Positions 52,832-62,069 of a stretch of 64,000 nt of DNA are shown here, piece by piece (position 1 is the stretch's first letter; every line of letters starts with the position of its first letter). The position numbers and the translations under genes were made by a program. A model generated the notes under the pieces. It ran no database searches. It saw only the letters and a program-made list of their open reading frames with translations, and was not told the DNA's origin. Source of the DNA: Phenylobacterium sp. J367 (GTDB taxonomy: Bacteria; Pseudomonadota; Alphaproteobacteria; Caulobacterales; Caulobacteraceae); NCBI RefSeq assembly GCF_024699985.1, contig NZ_JAJONA010000001.1, forward strand, positions 62,001 to 126,000, in the 5' to 3' direction.

Positions 52832-55090
52832 ATGGCCCGTACAATCGAAGCCCCTCCGGCAACCCCCGCGTCTGGCGGCGTCTCGGACATGTCCGCGGCG
52901 TTCGACTACGACGAAAACACCATGCCGCTGCTGTGGAAGCCCCACAGACCCGCGCGCCCGGAGAAGTCCGAGGGCGGGCGGCGGTTCAAGCTGGTCTCCG
53001 AGTACGAGCCGGCCGGCGACCAGCCGACGGCGATCCGGGACCTCGTCGCGGGCCTGGCGGGCACCGAGCACGACCAGGTCCTGCTGGGCGTCACGGGCTC
53101 GGGCAAGACCTTCACCATGGCCAAGGTGATCGAGCAGACCCAGCGGCCGGCGCTGATCCTGGCGCCCAACAAGACCCTGGCGGCCCAGCTCTACAGCGAG
53201 TTCAAGAGCTTCTTCCCCGAGAACGCGGTCGAGTTCTTCGTCTCCTACTACGACTACTACCAGCCCGAGGCCTACGTCCCGCGGACCGACACCTACATCG
53301 AGAAGGACTCGTCGATTAACGAGCAGATCGACCGGATGCGGCACTCCGCGACCCGGGCGATCCTGGAGCGCGACGACGTCATCGTCGTGGCCTCGGTGAG
53401 CTGCATCTACGGCATCGGCTCGGTCGAGACCTACACGGCCATGACCTTCAGCCTCGAGCCCGGCCAGCGGCTGGACGAGAAGAAGCTGATGGGGGACCTG
53501 GTCGCGCTGCAGTACAAGCGCAACGATCAGGCCTTCGAGCGCGGCAGCTTCCGCCGACGCGGCGACACCATCGAGATCTTCCCGGCCCACTACGAGGACC
53601 GGGCCTGGCGGATCAGCCTGTTCGGCGACGAGATCGAGGCGATCAGCGAGTTCGACCCGCTGACCGGCAAGAAGACCGCCGACCTGCAGGGCGTGAAGAT
53701 CTACGCCAACAGCCACTATGTGACGCCCCGGCCGACGCTCCGGCAGGCGATCAACGAGATCAAGGTCGACCTCAAGGAGCGGCTCGACTGGCTGGTGGCC
53801 AACGGCAAGCTGCTGGAGGCCCAGCGGCTGGAGCAGCGGACCACCTTCGACATCGAGATGATCGAGGCCACGGGCTCCTGCGCCGGGATCGAGAACTACA
53901 GCCGCTACCTCACCGGCCGCCGGCCGGGCGAGCCGCCGCCGACGTTCTTCGAGTACATCCCCGAGAACGCCATCCTGTTCGTCGACGAGAGCCACCAGAC
54001 CGTGCCGCAGATCGGCGGCATGTACCGGGGCGACTACCGCCGGAAGTTCACGCTCGCCGAGTACGGCTTCCGCCTGCCCTCGGCGATCGACAACCGGCCG
54101 CTGAAGTTCGAGGAGTGGGACGCCATGCGGCCCGACACGGTGCACGTGTCGGCGACGCCCGGCCCGTGGGAGATGGACCGCTCCGGCGGCGTCTTCACCG
54201 AGCAGGTGATCCGCCCCACCGGCCTGATCGACCCGCCGGTCGAGGTGCGGCCGGCGTCCAAGGACGGCTTCAGCCAGGTGGACGACGTCATCGACCAGGC
54301 GCGCCAGACCATTGCGCAGGGTTACCGCTGCCTGGTCACGGTGCTGACCAAGAAGATGGCCGAGGACCTGACGGAGTACATGCACGAGCAGGGCCTGCGG
54401 GTCCGCTACATGCACTCCGACGTGGAGACGCTGGAGCGGATCGAGATCATCCGCGACCTCCGGCTCGGCGCCTTCGACATCCTGGTGGGCATCAACCTGC
54501 TGCGCGAGGGCCTGGACATCCCGGAGACCGGCCTCGTCGCCATCCTCGACGCCGACAAGGAGGGCTTCCTGCGCTCCGAGACCTCGCTGATCCAGACGAT
54601 CGGCCGGGCGGCGCGGAACGTGGACGGCCGGGTGATCCTCTACGCCGACAGCATCACCGGCTCCATGGAGCGCGCCATGGCCGAGACGCGGCGGCGGCGC
54701 GAGAAGCAGGAGGCCTACAACCTGGAGCACGGCATCACGCCGGCCAGCGTGAAGAGCCAGATCAAGGACATCCTGGCGAGCCCCTACGAGAAGGACCGGG
54801 TCACCGTGCCGGTGCCGATCGCCGAGGACGGCAAGCCGTTCATGGGCGACAACTTCAAGACCACCCTGCGCGACCTCGAGAACAAGATGCGCGAGGCGGC
54901 CGCCAACCTGGAGTTCGAGACCGCCGCCCGGCTGCGCGACGAGATCAAGCGGCTGAAGCTGCTCGACCTGGAGTTCGCCTCCGACGCCCTGGCCGGCGAG
55001 GGCCAGACCGGCGACCGGCAGGCGGTGAAGCAGGTCCGCGCCGAGGCCCGCGCCGAGGCCCAGGAGCGGTTCCGCAAGAAGCGGCGGTAG
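52832..55090 (+). CDS. uvrB: Excinuclease ABC subunit UvrB
   Basis: A 752-residue UvrB, somewhat long owing to an N-terminal extension. Walker [14 protein letters not shown] near residue 87, the beta-hairpin that inserts into DNA ([20 protein letters not shown]), helicase motifs [14 protein letters not shown] and [13 protein letters not shown], and the C-terminal UVR domain for UvrC/UvrA contacts ([20 protein letters not shown]). It verifies DNA damage and opens the helix for incision. The gene is intact over its full length. No LexA operator of the alphaproteobacterial GTTC-N7-GTTC kind is evident in the 120 bases upstream. Confidence 0.97.
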   Translation: MARTIEAPPATPASGGVSDMSAAFDYDENTMPLLWKPHRPARPEKSEGGRRFKLVSEYEPAGDQPTAIRDLVAGLAGTEHDQVLLGVTGSGKTFTMAKVIEQTQRPALILAPNKTLAAQLYSEFKSFFPENAVEFFVSYYDYYQPEAYVPRTDTYIEKDSSINEQIDRMRHSATRAILERDDVIVVASVSCIYGIGSVETYTAMTFSLEPGQRLDEKKLMGDLVALQYKRNDQAFERGSFRRRGDTIEIFPAHYEDRAWRISLFGDEIEAISEFDPLTGKKTADLQGVKIYANSHYVTPRPTLRQAINEIKVDLKERLDWLVANGKLLEAQRLEQRTTFDIEMIEATGSCAGIENYSRYLTGRRPGEPPPTFFEYIPENAILFVDESHQTVPQIGGMYRGDYRRKFTLAEYGFRLPSAIDNRPLKFEEWDAMRPDTVHVSATPGPWEMDRSGGVFTEQVIRPTGLIDPPVEVRPASKDGFSQVDDVIDQARQTIAQGYRCLVTVLTKKMAEDLTEYMHEQGLRVRYMHSDVETLERIEIIRDLRLGAFDILVGINLLREGLDIPETGLVAILDADKEGFLRSETSLIQTIGRAARNVDGRVILYADSITGSMERAMAETRRRREKQEAYNLEHGITPASVKSQIKDILASPYEKDRVTVPVPIAEDGKPFMGDNFKTTLRDLENKMREAAANLEFETAARLRDEIKRLKLLDLEFASDALAGEGQTGDRQAVKQVRAEARAEAQERFRKKRR

Positions 55091-55099
55091 GGTCCTGCC

Positions 55100-55855
55100 C
55101 TACCCGCGCGTCCGCTGGCGGTAGGCCTCGGCCTGGATGGCGGCGATGGCCAGCGAGATGAAGGCCGCGAAGGGCGCGCCGATCAGCCGTCCCCAGGGGT
55201 CCGCCTGGCCGGCGAGGGCGGCGTAGATGAAGAACGGGCCGGTCGCGAGCACCGCATAGGCCAGGATCACCGCGAACACCCCGCGCCGCATCAGGCTGAA
55301 GGAGCGGCTGGGCCGCATGTCGCGGTCGCCGACCAGCAGGCCCACCGGCCACAGCATCAGGCGGATGGTGACCCAGGTCGTGACGATCATGGCGACCATC
55401 ACCAGGAACATCTGGCTGGCCTGGGCCGGCGTCAGCACCGGCGGATTGGCGGGCGCGCCGTCGGGACCGACCGGCACGAAGCTCATGTAGAAGGCCAGCA
55501 GCAGGTTGCCGACCAGCGACAGGAGCAGGATCACCGCCACATAGCCGACCAGCCGGCCGTCCACCCGCCAGCGCGGCGCCTCCGGCTGCAGGATCAGGCG
55601 CGTGGCCATGCCCGAAACCGTCGCGCCGATCAGGCCGGTGACCAGGGCCAGGGCCAGGAAGGCCGGCGTCGAGGTCTTGATGTCCACGCCGAGGGTCGCC
55701 GCCCCCTGCTCGACGACCAGGGTGGCGACGGCGACGACCACGCCCAGGACGAGCATCGGGCGTGCGTTGGCCTGCATGGACCGCCAGGCGCCGGCGGCCA
55801 GGTGCAGGCCCTTCAGCGGCTCGGGCCCCGGCAGGTCTCGGCTCCGGTCGGTCAT
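55100..55855 (-). CDS. Integral membrane protein, 251 residues
   Basis: A protein with about six membrane segments (MLVLGVVVAVATLVVEQGAA, FLALALVTGLIGATVSGMAT, YVAVILLLSLVGNLLLAFYM and others). Family not recognised; small DUF-type membrane proteins of this layout occur in Caulobacterales. Its start overlaps the upstream gene's stop by four bases (ATGA), so the two are co-transcribed. Confidence 0.65.
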   Translation of the reverse strand: MTDRSRDLPGPEPLKGLHLAAGAWRSMQANARPMLVLGVVVAVATLVVEQGAATLGVDIKTSTPAFLALALVTGLIGATVSGMATRLILQPEAPRWRVDGRLVGYVAVILLLSLVGNLLLAFYMSFVPVGPDGAPANPPVLTPAQASQMFLVMVAMIVTTWVTIRLMLWPVGLLVGDRDMRPSRSFSLMRRGVFAVILAYAVLATGPFFIYAALAGQADPWGRLIGAPFAAFISLAIAAIQAEAYRQRTRG

Positions 55856-56550
55856 CGACTCCCTTCCCTCGAAAAGTCGCGCAAGGGAGCAAGGGCGAGG
55901 CCCCGCGTCAATGCGGGGCGTCGCTCAGGGCCGGGGCTCACGGGTTCCCGGCGACCAGGGTGAGCCTGTCCCGGGCCTGCGCCTCCCCCCGTCCCGTTGC
56001 GGGCGATCTGCCAGGCGAGGCTCAGCGTCAGCACCAGGATCGCGAGGCCCAGGACCACCGCCAGCCGCCGGGGCCGGGCGTGCCGCGCGCCGCGCCGCCC
56101 CGGTCCCGCCGCCCCCAGGAACAGCAGGACGGTCGCCGACGCCCCGGCCCCCGGATCGGCCGGCGAGACCAAGAGCTGGCGCAGGAACGGCCGGGCGGCC
56201 GGGGCCGAGGCGCGGACGTAGCGCAGGAAACGGGCGAGCCAGACGCGGGTCTCCGAGCGCAGCAGGCAGAGCTCGGCGGCGCGGTTGGCGACCTTGTCCT
56301 CGCTGAGCGCCGGGGCCGCCAGGCTGAGCGCCCGCAGCGCCCGGTAGCGCGGCCAGACCTCGGCGGCGCTGCGGGCCCGGAGCTGGGCGGCGCGGACCTC
56401 CAGCACCTGCACGAGCTGGCGCACGACCGGCCCGGTCCAGGCCGGCGGCTGGCCGGCCAGCTCGCAGGCGGCCAGGTAGCCCAGCAGATCCCCGAAATCG
56501 CCCGATTGCGCCGCCCGGCGTTCGGCGGCGTCCAGCGTGTGCCCCAACAT
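55852..56550 (-). CDS. Hypothetical protein with C-terminal membrane segment
   Basis: A 232-residue protein from ATG 56550. Residues 1-150 are helical, arginine-rich (LGYLAACELAGQPPAWTGPV, RALRALSLAAPALSEDKVAN). Near residue 180 lies one membrane segment (LAVVLGLAILVLTLSLAWQI). The tail after it is low in complexity. Co-transcribed with the membrane gene downstream; no known family. Confidence 0.55.
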   Translation of the reverse strand: MLGHTLDAAERRAAQSGDFGDLLGYLAACELAGQPPAWTGPVVRQLVQVLEVRAAQLRARSAAEVWPRYRALRALSLAAPALSEDKVANRAAELCLLRSETRVWLARFLRYVRASAPAARPFLRQLLVSPADPGAGASATVLLFLGAAGPGRRGARHARPRRLAVVLGLAILVLTLSLAWQIARNGTGGGAGPGQAHPGRREPVSPGPERRPALTRGLALAPLRDFSREGSR

Positions 56551-56673
56551 GCTGCACCTCCCCAGATGCAGCTTCACCGTGGCGCGGCTTTCCGGCCGGC
56601 CGCTGTGCCCGGGGTCACGCCTTGACCGTGAACGGAGCGCGCGGCAGCGTGCGGGCCTCGGCGGGGAGCGCGC

Positions 56674-57006
56674 ATGGGCAAGGTCGTGGGAGCGATGGCG
56701 GCGCTGGCCGCTCTGGCGGCCGCAGGGGCGGCCTTGGCGCAGGAACCGCCCGCGCCGCAGCCGCTCAGCCTGACCAACGGCTCCGGCCTGCTCGTCTACT
56801 GCGCCGTCCTGGTCGACGCCCGCCTCTACACCAACGTCCGCCTGAAACCCGCCGCGAGCTGGTCCCACGCCTTCGACCCGAGGCGCGAGGTGGCCCTGGT
56901 CTGCAACCGCGCGAAGAAGCCGTCGTATGGGCCGCTGGCGCTGGGGAGCTACAGCTTCGTGGCAGTGGACGGGCGGGTGGACCTGAAGGCGGCGGAGGGG
57001 GTGTAG
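56674..57006 (+). CDS. Secreted hypothetical protein, 110 residues
   Basis: Signal peptide MAALAALAAAGAALAQ; the mature part is beta-rich (SGLLVYCAVLVDARLYTNVR) and ends at VDLKAAEGV. Divergent from the previous operon. Not recognised. Confidence 0.6.
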   Translation: MGKVVGAMAALAALAAAGAALAQEPPAPQPLSLTNGSGLLVYCAVLVDARLYTNVRLKPAASWSHAFDPRREVALVCNRAKKPSYGPLALGSYSFVAVDGRVDLKAAEGV

Positions 57007-57010
57007 GCAA

Positions 57011-57607
57011 TTGCCTCAGCCGCTGAAGAAACCTCTCAAGCAGCTGACCTTCAACAGTCTCGGCTTAGCGGACTGGCCGGAACTCACCCTTCGACTTACC
57101 GCGGTTCTGAACGAATGGAACAAGCTTGAGGGTACGCTGGGCGTCCTTCTCGGAACCCTGCTCAATACCCGCTACTCCGTCGCGGTGGCGACGCTCGCCA
57201 GCGTGGTCAACTTTACTGCTCGATTAGAACTGATCGCGGCGGCCGCATCAGCGGCGCGTCCTGACTTCGCGGAGGAAGTCGGAGCGCTGATGAGCCGCCT
57301 CCGATCCCGTGCAGGAGAACGAAACAAGGTCATTCACGGATGTTGGGCCACCTCAAAAGAGTGGCCTCACCACCTGATCTACTGCCCAACAGAGGCGATC
57401 GCATTTGCTGCTGCTCGCCAAGCAGAGGGAGCCGACCCCACCTACAGCATACTGGCGGCCATCAAACCGCAGCTGAGGCTGTGGAGCGCGCGATGTTTTC
57501 AAGACCTCGAAGAAAGGATCGGAGTCGAGAACCGTTCTGTCATAGAGCTAAACAACCGGATCGCTCAGACCCCTTTCGCGCCGCATGAAGCTGACCGCGC
57601 GCAATGA
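57011..57607 (+). CDS. Hypothetical protein with HEPN-like RNxxxH motif
   Basis: A 198-residue protein, TTG start 57011, five bases after the previous stop. Middle: AGERNKVIHGCWATSKEWPH, where R-x4-H (RNKVIH) matches the catalytic motif of HEPN RNases, though this motif also occurs in non-toxic members. The rest is helical (TLRLTAVLNEWNKLEGTLGV). Its base composition is visibly lower in GC than its neighbours, which suggests recent transfer. No antitoxin-like neighbour is seen. Confidence 0.5.
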   Translation: MPQPLKKPLKQLTFNSLGLADWPELTLRLTAVLNEWNKLEGTLGVLLGTLLNTRYSVAVATLASVVNFTARLELIAAAASAARPDFAEEVGALMSRLRSRAGERNKVIHGCWATSKEWPHHLIYCPTEAIAFAAARQAEGADPTYSILAAIKPQLRLWSARCFQDLEERIGVENRSVIELNNRIAQTPFAPHEADRAQ

Positions 57608-57842
57608 GCGCCCCTGACCTCCCCCTCCCCGAAAATTTCAGGGCGCCGCAGGTCACAGCTTAACTACACAGCGTGGCGCCAAATCCCCCACCTTGGCCGT
57701 GCTGGCGCCGTTCATGCGCCAGTCAGGGAACCTGGGCTGTTCTCGTTCTTTAACGGGACAGCAGGGCCGGAAGCCTTCCAAGCAGTCCATAGGGGACCGC
57801 GGGCTTTCCAGAACCTGGGTTGGGGATTTGAGGTACTACAGA

Positions 57843-58130
57843 ATGTCACCGTCTCTCAGTGTTGTTGCCGATAACGATATCAAGTCTTCGCCTGCCAAGG
57901 CCGAGACCGTCGCCCAGCGCGTGCGCCGCCTTCAGGCGGAAGCCAAGACGCTGGCCAAGGACCACATCCGCGCGCTGAACCAGGCGATCGTGGACGTCGA
58001 GACGCTGGCGGCCGAGATCGCCGACGGCGGCGACGCCTATCCGCCGGGCGTGCGCGACCTGGCCCGCCGCCTCGTCGAGGACTGCGAGGCCCGCGTGCAG
58101 ACCCTGGAGGCCATCGTCGCCCGCACCTGA
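57843..58130 (+). CDS. Conserved small helical protein, 95 residues
   Basis: ATG 57843 follows a GAGG-type site. The product (MSPSLSVVADNDIKSSPAKA, then TVAQRVRRLQAEAKTLAKDH and a helical rest) is typical of a small protein conserved in Caulobacterales of unknown function. Upstream 57608-57842 contains no other gene; I see one weak imperfect hairpin near 57737-57767 and a possible leader. Confidence 0.6.
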   Translation: MSPSLSVVADNDIKSSPAKAETVAQRVRRLQAEAKTLAKDHIRALNQAIVDVETLAAEIADGGDAYPPGVRDLARRLVEDCEARVQTLEAIVART

Positions 58131-58370
58131 GCGGGCGGCGGCCAAGAGTTTCGACCGCGATCCCCGCCAAACACGGCCGGGCCCCGAGCACTTCATTGAG
58201 GCAGGGTCCGGCCGGTCGGGGACCGGCGGTATCCCGGAACGGCATGTGCCGATCCGGGGCAGGTTGACCGCAGAGGCCTGGACGGCCGGTCCGACGGAGC
58301 GCTGATCCCCCGCTCCCGTCGAGGACCAAGAGCCACAGGCGCACCGGTTAACTGCGTTTCTAAAGTATGA
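58131..58370 (+). other. Gene-free region ending in a strong terminator
   Basis: No open frame is convincing in these 240 bases. The region is GC-rich, contains several short self-complementary stretches (for example GGTCCGGCCGGTCGGGGACCGG near 58207) and leads straight into the terminator at 58371. It may be a long 3' untranslated region of the preceding gene or an unassigned small RNA. Confidence 0.35.
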
Positions 58371-58404
58371 ACGGCCCGCGGCGGGGACGCCGCGGGCCGT
58401 TTGG
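58371..58404 (+). terminator. Strong rho-independent terminator
   Basis: A perfect 12-base-pair stem, ACGGCCCGCGGC / GCCGCGGGCCGT, with a six-base loop, is followed by TTGGTT. It is the strongest terminator hairpin in the window. Confidence 0.85.
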
Positions 58405-58422
58405 TTCTGGCCCACACCCTTT

Positions 58423-58640
58423 CCGCTCATCCCGGCGAAAGCCGGGATCCAGGCGGAGGCGGCAGGCGCGCTTCGCGCGATGAACCACAGAACCACACGG
58501 AAGGGGCCTGCGTCGGTCATGCTGGCGAATGGGGCCAACCTGGGCTCGCGCGCCGATGGCGCGCAGGGATGATCGAGGCGCCGCGCCAGGGCGCGTCCCA
58601 CCTTCCGTGTGGTTCTGTGTATTTCTGTGGTTCTAGAGCC
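58423..58640. repeat. Intergenic repeat: family A unit plus 19-bp inverted repeat
   Basis: The unit CCGCTCATCCCGGCGAAAGC (58423-58442, continuing to GGGATCC) is a second copy of the core at 21231. Further along, 19-base arms at 58486-58504 and 58601-58619 (AACCACACGG part) are perfectly inverted and enclose about 96 bases. The whole stretch lacks a gene and looks like a nested, MITE-like repeat. It is between the terminator and the GNAT gene. Confidence 0.75.
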
Positions 58641-58686
58641 GGGCCCTACGGCGCGTGGGGCCAGGGCGCGCGGACCTCCGCGCCCG

Positions 58687-58959
58687 CTAGCCCAGCAGGT
58701 CGCGGAATTCGTGGCTGCGGCGGAGCCAGGCGGCGGCGTAGCCGCAGATGGGGGTGACCTGCAGGCCCTGGGCGCGGATGTCGGCGCTCATGGCGGCCAT
58801 CAGCCGGCCGGCGGCGCCGGTGCCGCGCAGCGCCGGCGGGCTCTCCACGTGCAGGATGTAGAGGCGGCCGTCGCGGAGCTGGTAGTCGGCCCAGGACGTC
58901 TCGCCCTGCTCGTCCATCTCGTAGCGGCGGTTCTCGGTGTCGTTGCGAAGCTCGGTCAT
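58687..58959 (-). CDS. Small GNAT-type acetyltransferase (YjdJ-like)
   Basis: A 90-residue protein with the short YjdJ-type GNAT fold: LYILHVESPPALRGTGAAGR (RGTGAAGR as acetyl-CoA site) and CGYAAAWLRRSHEFRDLLG at the end. Substrate unknown. Confidence 0.82.
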   Translation of the reverse strand: MTELRNDTENRRYEMDEQGETSWADYQLRDGRLYILHVESPPALRGTGAAGRLMAAMSADIRAQGLQVTPICGYAAAWLRRSHEFRDLLG

Positions 58960-59000
58960 CTGAAACTCCTCATCCCTGGAACGAGGCGGCGGCGGGGTTT

Positions 59001-59145
59001 GATCCCTCCCCTTCAGGGGGAGGGGCAGGCCGCGAAGCGGCCGGGGTGGGAAGCGTGGGCCAGATCGCAGGCCACGCCTGGACGTGACTCCCCACCCGGC
59101 GCGGCTTCGCCGCGTCCGCCCTCCCCTGAAGGGGGAGGGATGATC
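59001..59145. repeat. Palindromic intergenic repeat, family B
   Basis: Left and right halves are inverted versions of each other: CCCTCCCCTTCAGGGGGAGG at left, CTCCCCTGAAGGGGGAGGGA at right, with GCCGCGAAGCGGCC and GGCGCGGCTTCGCCGC in between. A related element is at 60393-60535. It ends one base before the thiolase stop codon. Confidence 0.8.
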
Positions 59146-59146
59146 G

Positions 59147-60339
59147 CTACACCAGCTCCACCGCCATGGCCGTCGCCTCGCCGCCGCCGATGCAGAGGGC
59201 GGCGACGCCCTTCCGGCCGCCGCGGGCCTCGAGGGCGCTGAGCAGGGTCGCGAGGACGCGCGCGCCGCTGGCGCCGATCGGGTGGCCGAGCGCGCAGGCG
59301 CCGCCGTTGACGTTCAGCTTCTCGCGCGGGATGCCGAGGTCGCGCTCGGCGATCATGGCGACGACCGCGAAGGCCTCGTTGATCTCGAAGAGGTCGACGT
59401 CGTCCACGCTCCAGCCGGCCTTCTTCAGCGCCTTCTGGACGGCCGGGACCGGGGCGGTCGTGAAGAGGCCGGGCTCATGGGCGTGGGCGGCGTGGCTGAC
59501 CACGCGGGCGACGACGTTCATGCCGAGGCGCCCTGGCCACGCTCTCGCGGGTCATGACCAGGGCCGCGGCGCCGTCGCTGATCGACGACGCGTTGGCCGC
59601 CGTGATCGCGCCGTCCTTGGCGAAGGCGGGCTTGAGCGTCGGGATCTTCGCCGGGTCGGCCTTCAGCGGCTGCTCGTCGTGCTCCACGAGGACCGCGCCC
59701 TTGCGGGTGACCACCTCGAAGGGGACGATCTCGCGGGCGAAGGCGCCGCTCTCGGTGGCGGCGCGGGCCCGGTTCAGGGACGAGATGGCGAACTCGTCCA
59801 TGGCCTCGCGGGTGAACTGGTACTGCTTCGCCGTCTCCTCGGCGAAGGAGCCCATCAGCCGGCCGGGCTCGTAGGCGTCCTCCAGCCCGTCCAGGTACAT
59901 GTGGTCGAACATCTGGTCGTGGCCGATGCGGGCGCCGGCGCGGTGCTGTTTCGAGAGGTACGGCGCGCCGGTCATGCTCTCCATGCCGCCGGCCACGATG
60001 ATGTCGGCGGAGCCGGCGGCCAGCGCGTCGTGGGCCATGATCGCGGCCTGCATGCCCGAGCCGCACATCTTGTTGACGGTGGTCGCCTCGACGGAGGTGG
60101 GCAGGCCCGCCCCGATCGCCGCCTGGCGGGCCGGCGCCCTGGCCGAGGCCGGCGGGCAGCACGCAGCCCATGAAGATCTGCCCGACCTGGTCGGCCGGAG
60201 CTTTGGCGCGCTCGACAGCGGCGCGCACCGCGGCGGCGCCGAGGTCGGTGGCCTTCACACCGGCGAAGGCGCCCTGGAAGCCGCCCATGGGCGTGCGGGC
60301 ATAGGAAGCGATGACGACGGGGTCGGAGGCTTGGGTCAT
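59147..60339 (-). CDS. Acetyl-CoA acetyltransferase (thiolase), with two frameshifts
   Basis: A thiolase of about 397 residues. The start MTQASDPVVIASYARTPMGG and the nucleophile cysteine region NKMCGSGMQAAIMAHDA are typical, as are the second cysteine CIGGGEATAM and HisLys-type GHPIGASGARV. Two one-base insertions break the frame: an extra G near 60140 (QGAGP should read QAPARQAAIGAG) and an extra G near 59538 (ARAPRHE should read ARRLGMNVVARVV). The locus is 1193 bases, two more than a multiple of three, which matches exactly two insertions. It condenses two acetyl-CoA for PHB or breaks beta-ketoacyl-CoA; which cannot be told. Confidence 0.9.
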
Positions 60340-60392
60340 GCCGCGAGATATAATTCAGCGGGTTGTGAAGCGGGAGGGGCCGCAGGGTGAAC

Positions 60393-60535
60393 GTCCCTCC
60401 CTTAATGGGGAGGGACAGGCCGCGTCAGCGGCCAGGGTGGGGAAGTTCGGGGCTGGATCTCGGAGTCAGAGCTTGAGCGCGACAGCCCCACCCTGCTCGC
60501 CTTCGGCGAGTCTTCCCTCCCCATTAAGGGAGGGA
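60393..60535. repeat. Palindromic intergenic repeat, family B, second copy
   Basis: The unit CCTCCCTTAATGGGGAGGGA (60395-60414) and its inverted partner CCCTCCCCATTAAGGGAGGG (60515-60534), with CGCGTCAGCGG and GCTCGCCTTCGGCGAG between them, match the architecture of 59001-59145. The mnmA stop codon (60524-60526) lies inside the right arm. Confidence 0.8.
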
Positions 60536-61707
60536 GCGCACGGTCCCGTCGATGAAGCCGCCGCCGAGGACGCGTGTGTCGGCTTCCGGGGCGTAGAGGA
60601 CGCAGGCCTGGCCGGGGGCGACGCCTTCTTCCGGGCGGTCGAAGGCGACGCCGGGGCGGCCGTCGACCAGGGCCAGGCGGCCGGGGACCGGCTCGCGGGT
60701 GGAGCGGACGCGGGCCAGCACCGGGCGGCCCTGCTCGCAGGCGGCCTCGATGGAGGGCGCATCGCCGATCCAGCTTGATTCCTTCAGGGTCAGCGCGTGG
60801 GTCAGCAGGGCCTCGCGCGGGCCGACGATCACCTGGCGGCGGTCGGCGTCGATCTTCACCACGAACAGCGGGTCGCCCACGGCGACGTTCAGCCCCCGGC
60901 GCTGGCCGATGGTGTAGCGCGTGACGCCCTCGTGGCGCCCGAGCACCCGGCCGTCGAGGTGGACGATGTCGCCGGCCTCCGCGCCGTGCGGGCGCAGGCG
61001 GTCGATGACCGTGGTGTAGCGGCCCTCGGGCACGAAGCAGATGTCCTGGCTGTCCGGCTTGTCGGCCACCGAGAGGCCAAGGTCGAGCGCGGCGGCGCGC
61101 ACGGCGGGCTTCGGCAGGCCGCCCAGCGGGAAGCGCAGGAAGGCGAGCTGTTCGGCCGTGGTGGCGAACAGGAAGTAGCTCTGGTCGCGGGCCGGATCGG
61201 CGGCGCGGTGCAGCTCCGGACCGTTCGGGCCGATCTCGCGGCGCACGTAGTGGCCGGTGGCCATGGCCTCGGCGCCCAGGTCGCGGGCCACGTCCAGCAG
61301 GTCGCGGAACTTCACGGTCTGATTGCAGCGCACGCACGGGATCGGCGTCTCGCCGCGCAGGTAGGCGTCGGCGAAGTCCTCGATGACCTGCTCGCGGAAC
61401 CGGCTCTCGTAGTCGAGGACGTAGTGCGAGATGCCGATGGCGTCGGCGGCCATGCGGGCGTCGTGGATGTCCTGGCCGGCGCAGCAGGCGCCTTCTTCTG
61501 GATCGCCGCCCCGTGGTCGTAGAGCTGGAGCGTCACGCCGACCACGTCGTAGCCGGCCTTCGCCAGCAGGGCGGCGGTGACGGTGGAATCCACCCCGCCG
61601 GACATGGCCGCCACAATCCGGGCGCCTTGCGGCAGGCGCACGGCGTCGCGGACGACCTGGATCAGGTCGCCGGCCGCGAGGTCAAGAGGGGCCAGGGGCG
61701 CGTTCAT
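60524..61707 (-). CDS. mnmA: tRNA 2-thiouridylase MnmA, with frameshift
   Basis: MnmA adds sulfur to uridine 34 of several tRNAs. The PP-loop [16 protein letters not shown] is near residue 34, the catalytic cysteine [10 protein letters not shown] near residue 125 and [13 protein letters not shown] near 225. The frame breaks at about 61482-61490: QKK should be followed by [20 protein letters not shown], with one G missing. The locus is 1184 bases, one less than a multiple of three, as expected. The gene is almost always needed, so an error is likely. Its last codons are made by repeat family B. Confidence 0.92.
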
Positions 61708-61862
61708 CGGGCCCTATTTAGCTGTGGCGTCAGGGGTTTGCGAGGGGGCGGGCCCGCGAATGAGGCGCCGGGCCGCAGCCGCCCGGCCGCGCGGCGGCCT
61801 CGCCGTCACACAAAACCCGCATTGCCCGGCCATGCTGCCGGCCACGATCAAGGGGAGCCGCG

Positions 61863-62051
61863 ATGACCGACTACCGGATCTATGTGCTGAACCAGGACGA
61901 GCGGGTCGCCGCCGAACTGGAACAGGCCTTCTGCAACGACAACGCCGCGCTCGAGAAGGCCGAGGACGCCTATGCCGGCCACTATGCCGCCGAGGTCTAT
62001 GACGGCGATCGGCTGGTCGCGCGCCTGGGCGCGCCGTTCGACCTGGACTAG
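61863..62051 (+). CDS. Conserved small protein, 62 residues
   Basis: A compact protein beginning MTDYRIYVLNQDERVAAELE with an alpha-beta pattern and an aromatic, acidic end (LVARLGAPFDLD). Small proteins of this start are common in Caulobacterales. GGGGAGC lies seven bases before ATG 61863. Function unknown. Confidence 0.65.
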   Translation: MTDYRIYVLNQDERVAAELEQAFCNDNAALEKAEDAYAGHYAAEVYDGDRLVARLGAPFDLD

Positions 62052-62069
62052 GGAACGGCGCGCGCGCGC

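Noticed and set aside
57745-57765. LexA-type operator GTTCTCGTTC upstream of the 95-residue gene
   Set aside because: The spacing between GTTC elements is two bases, not the seven of the alphaproteobacterial SOS box.
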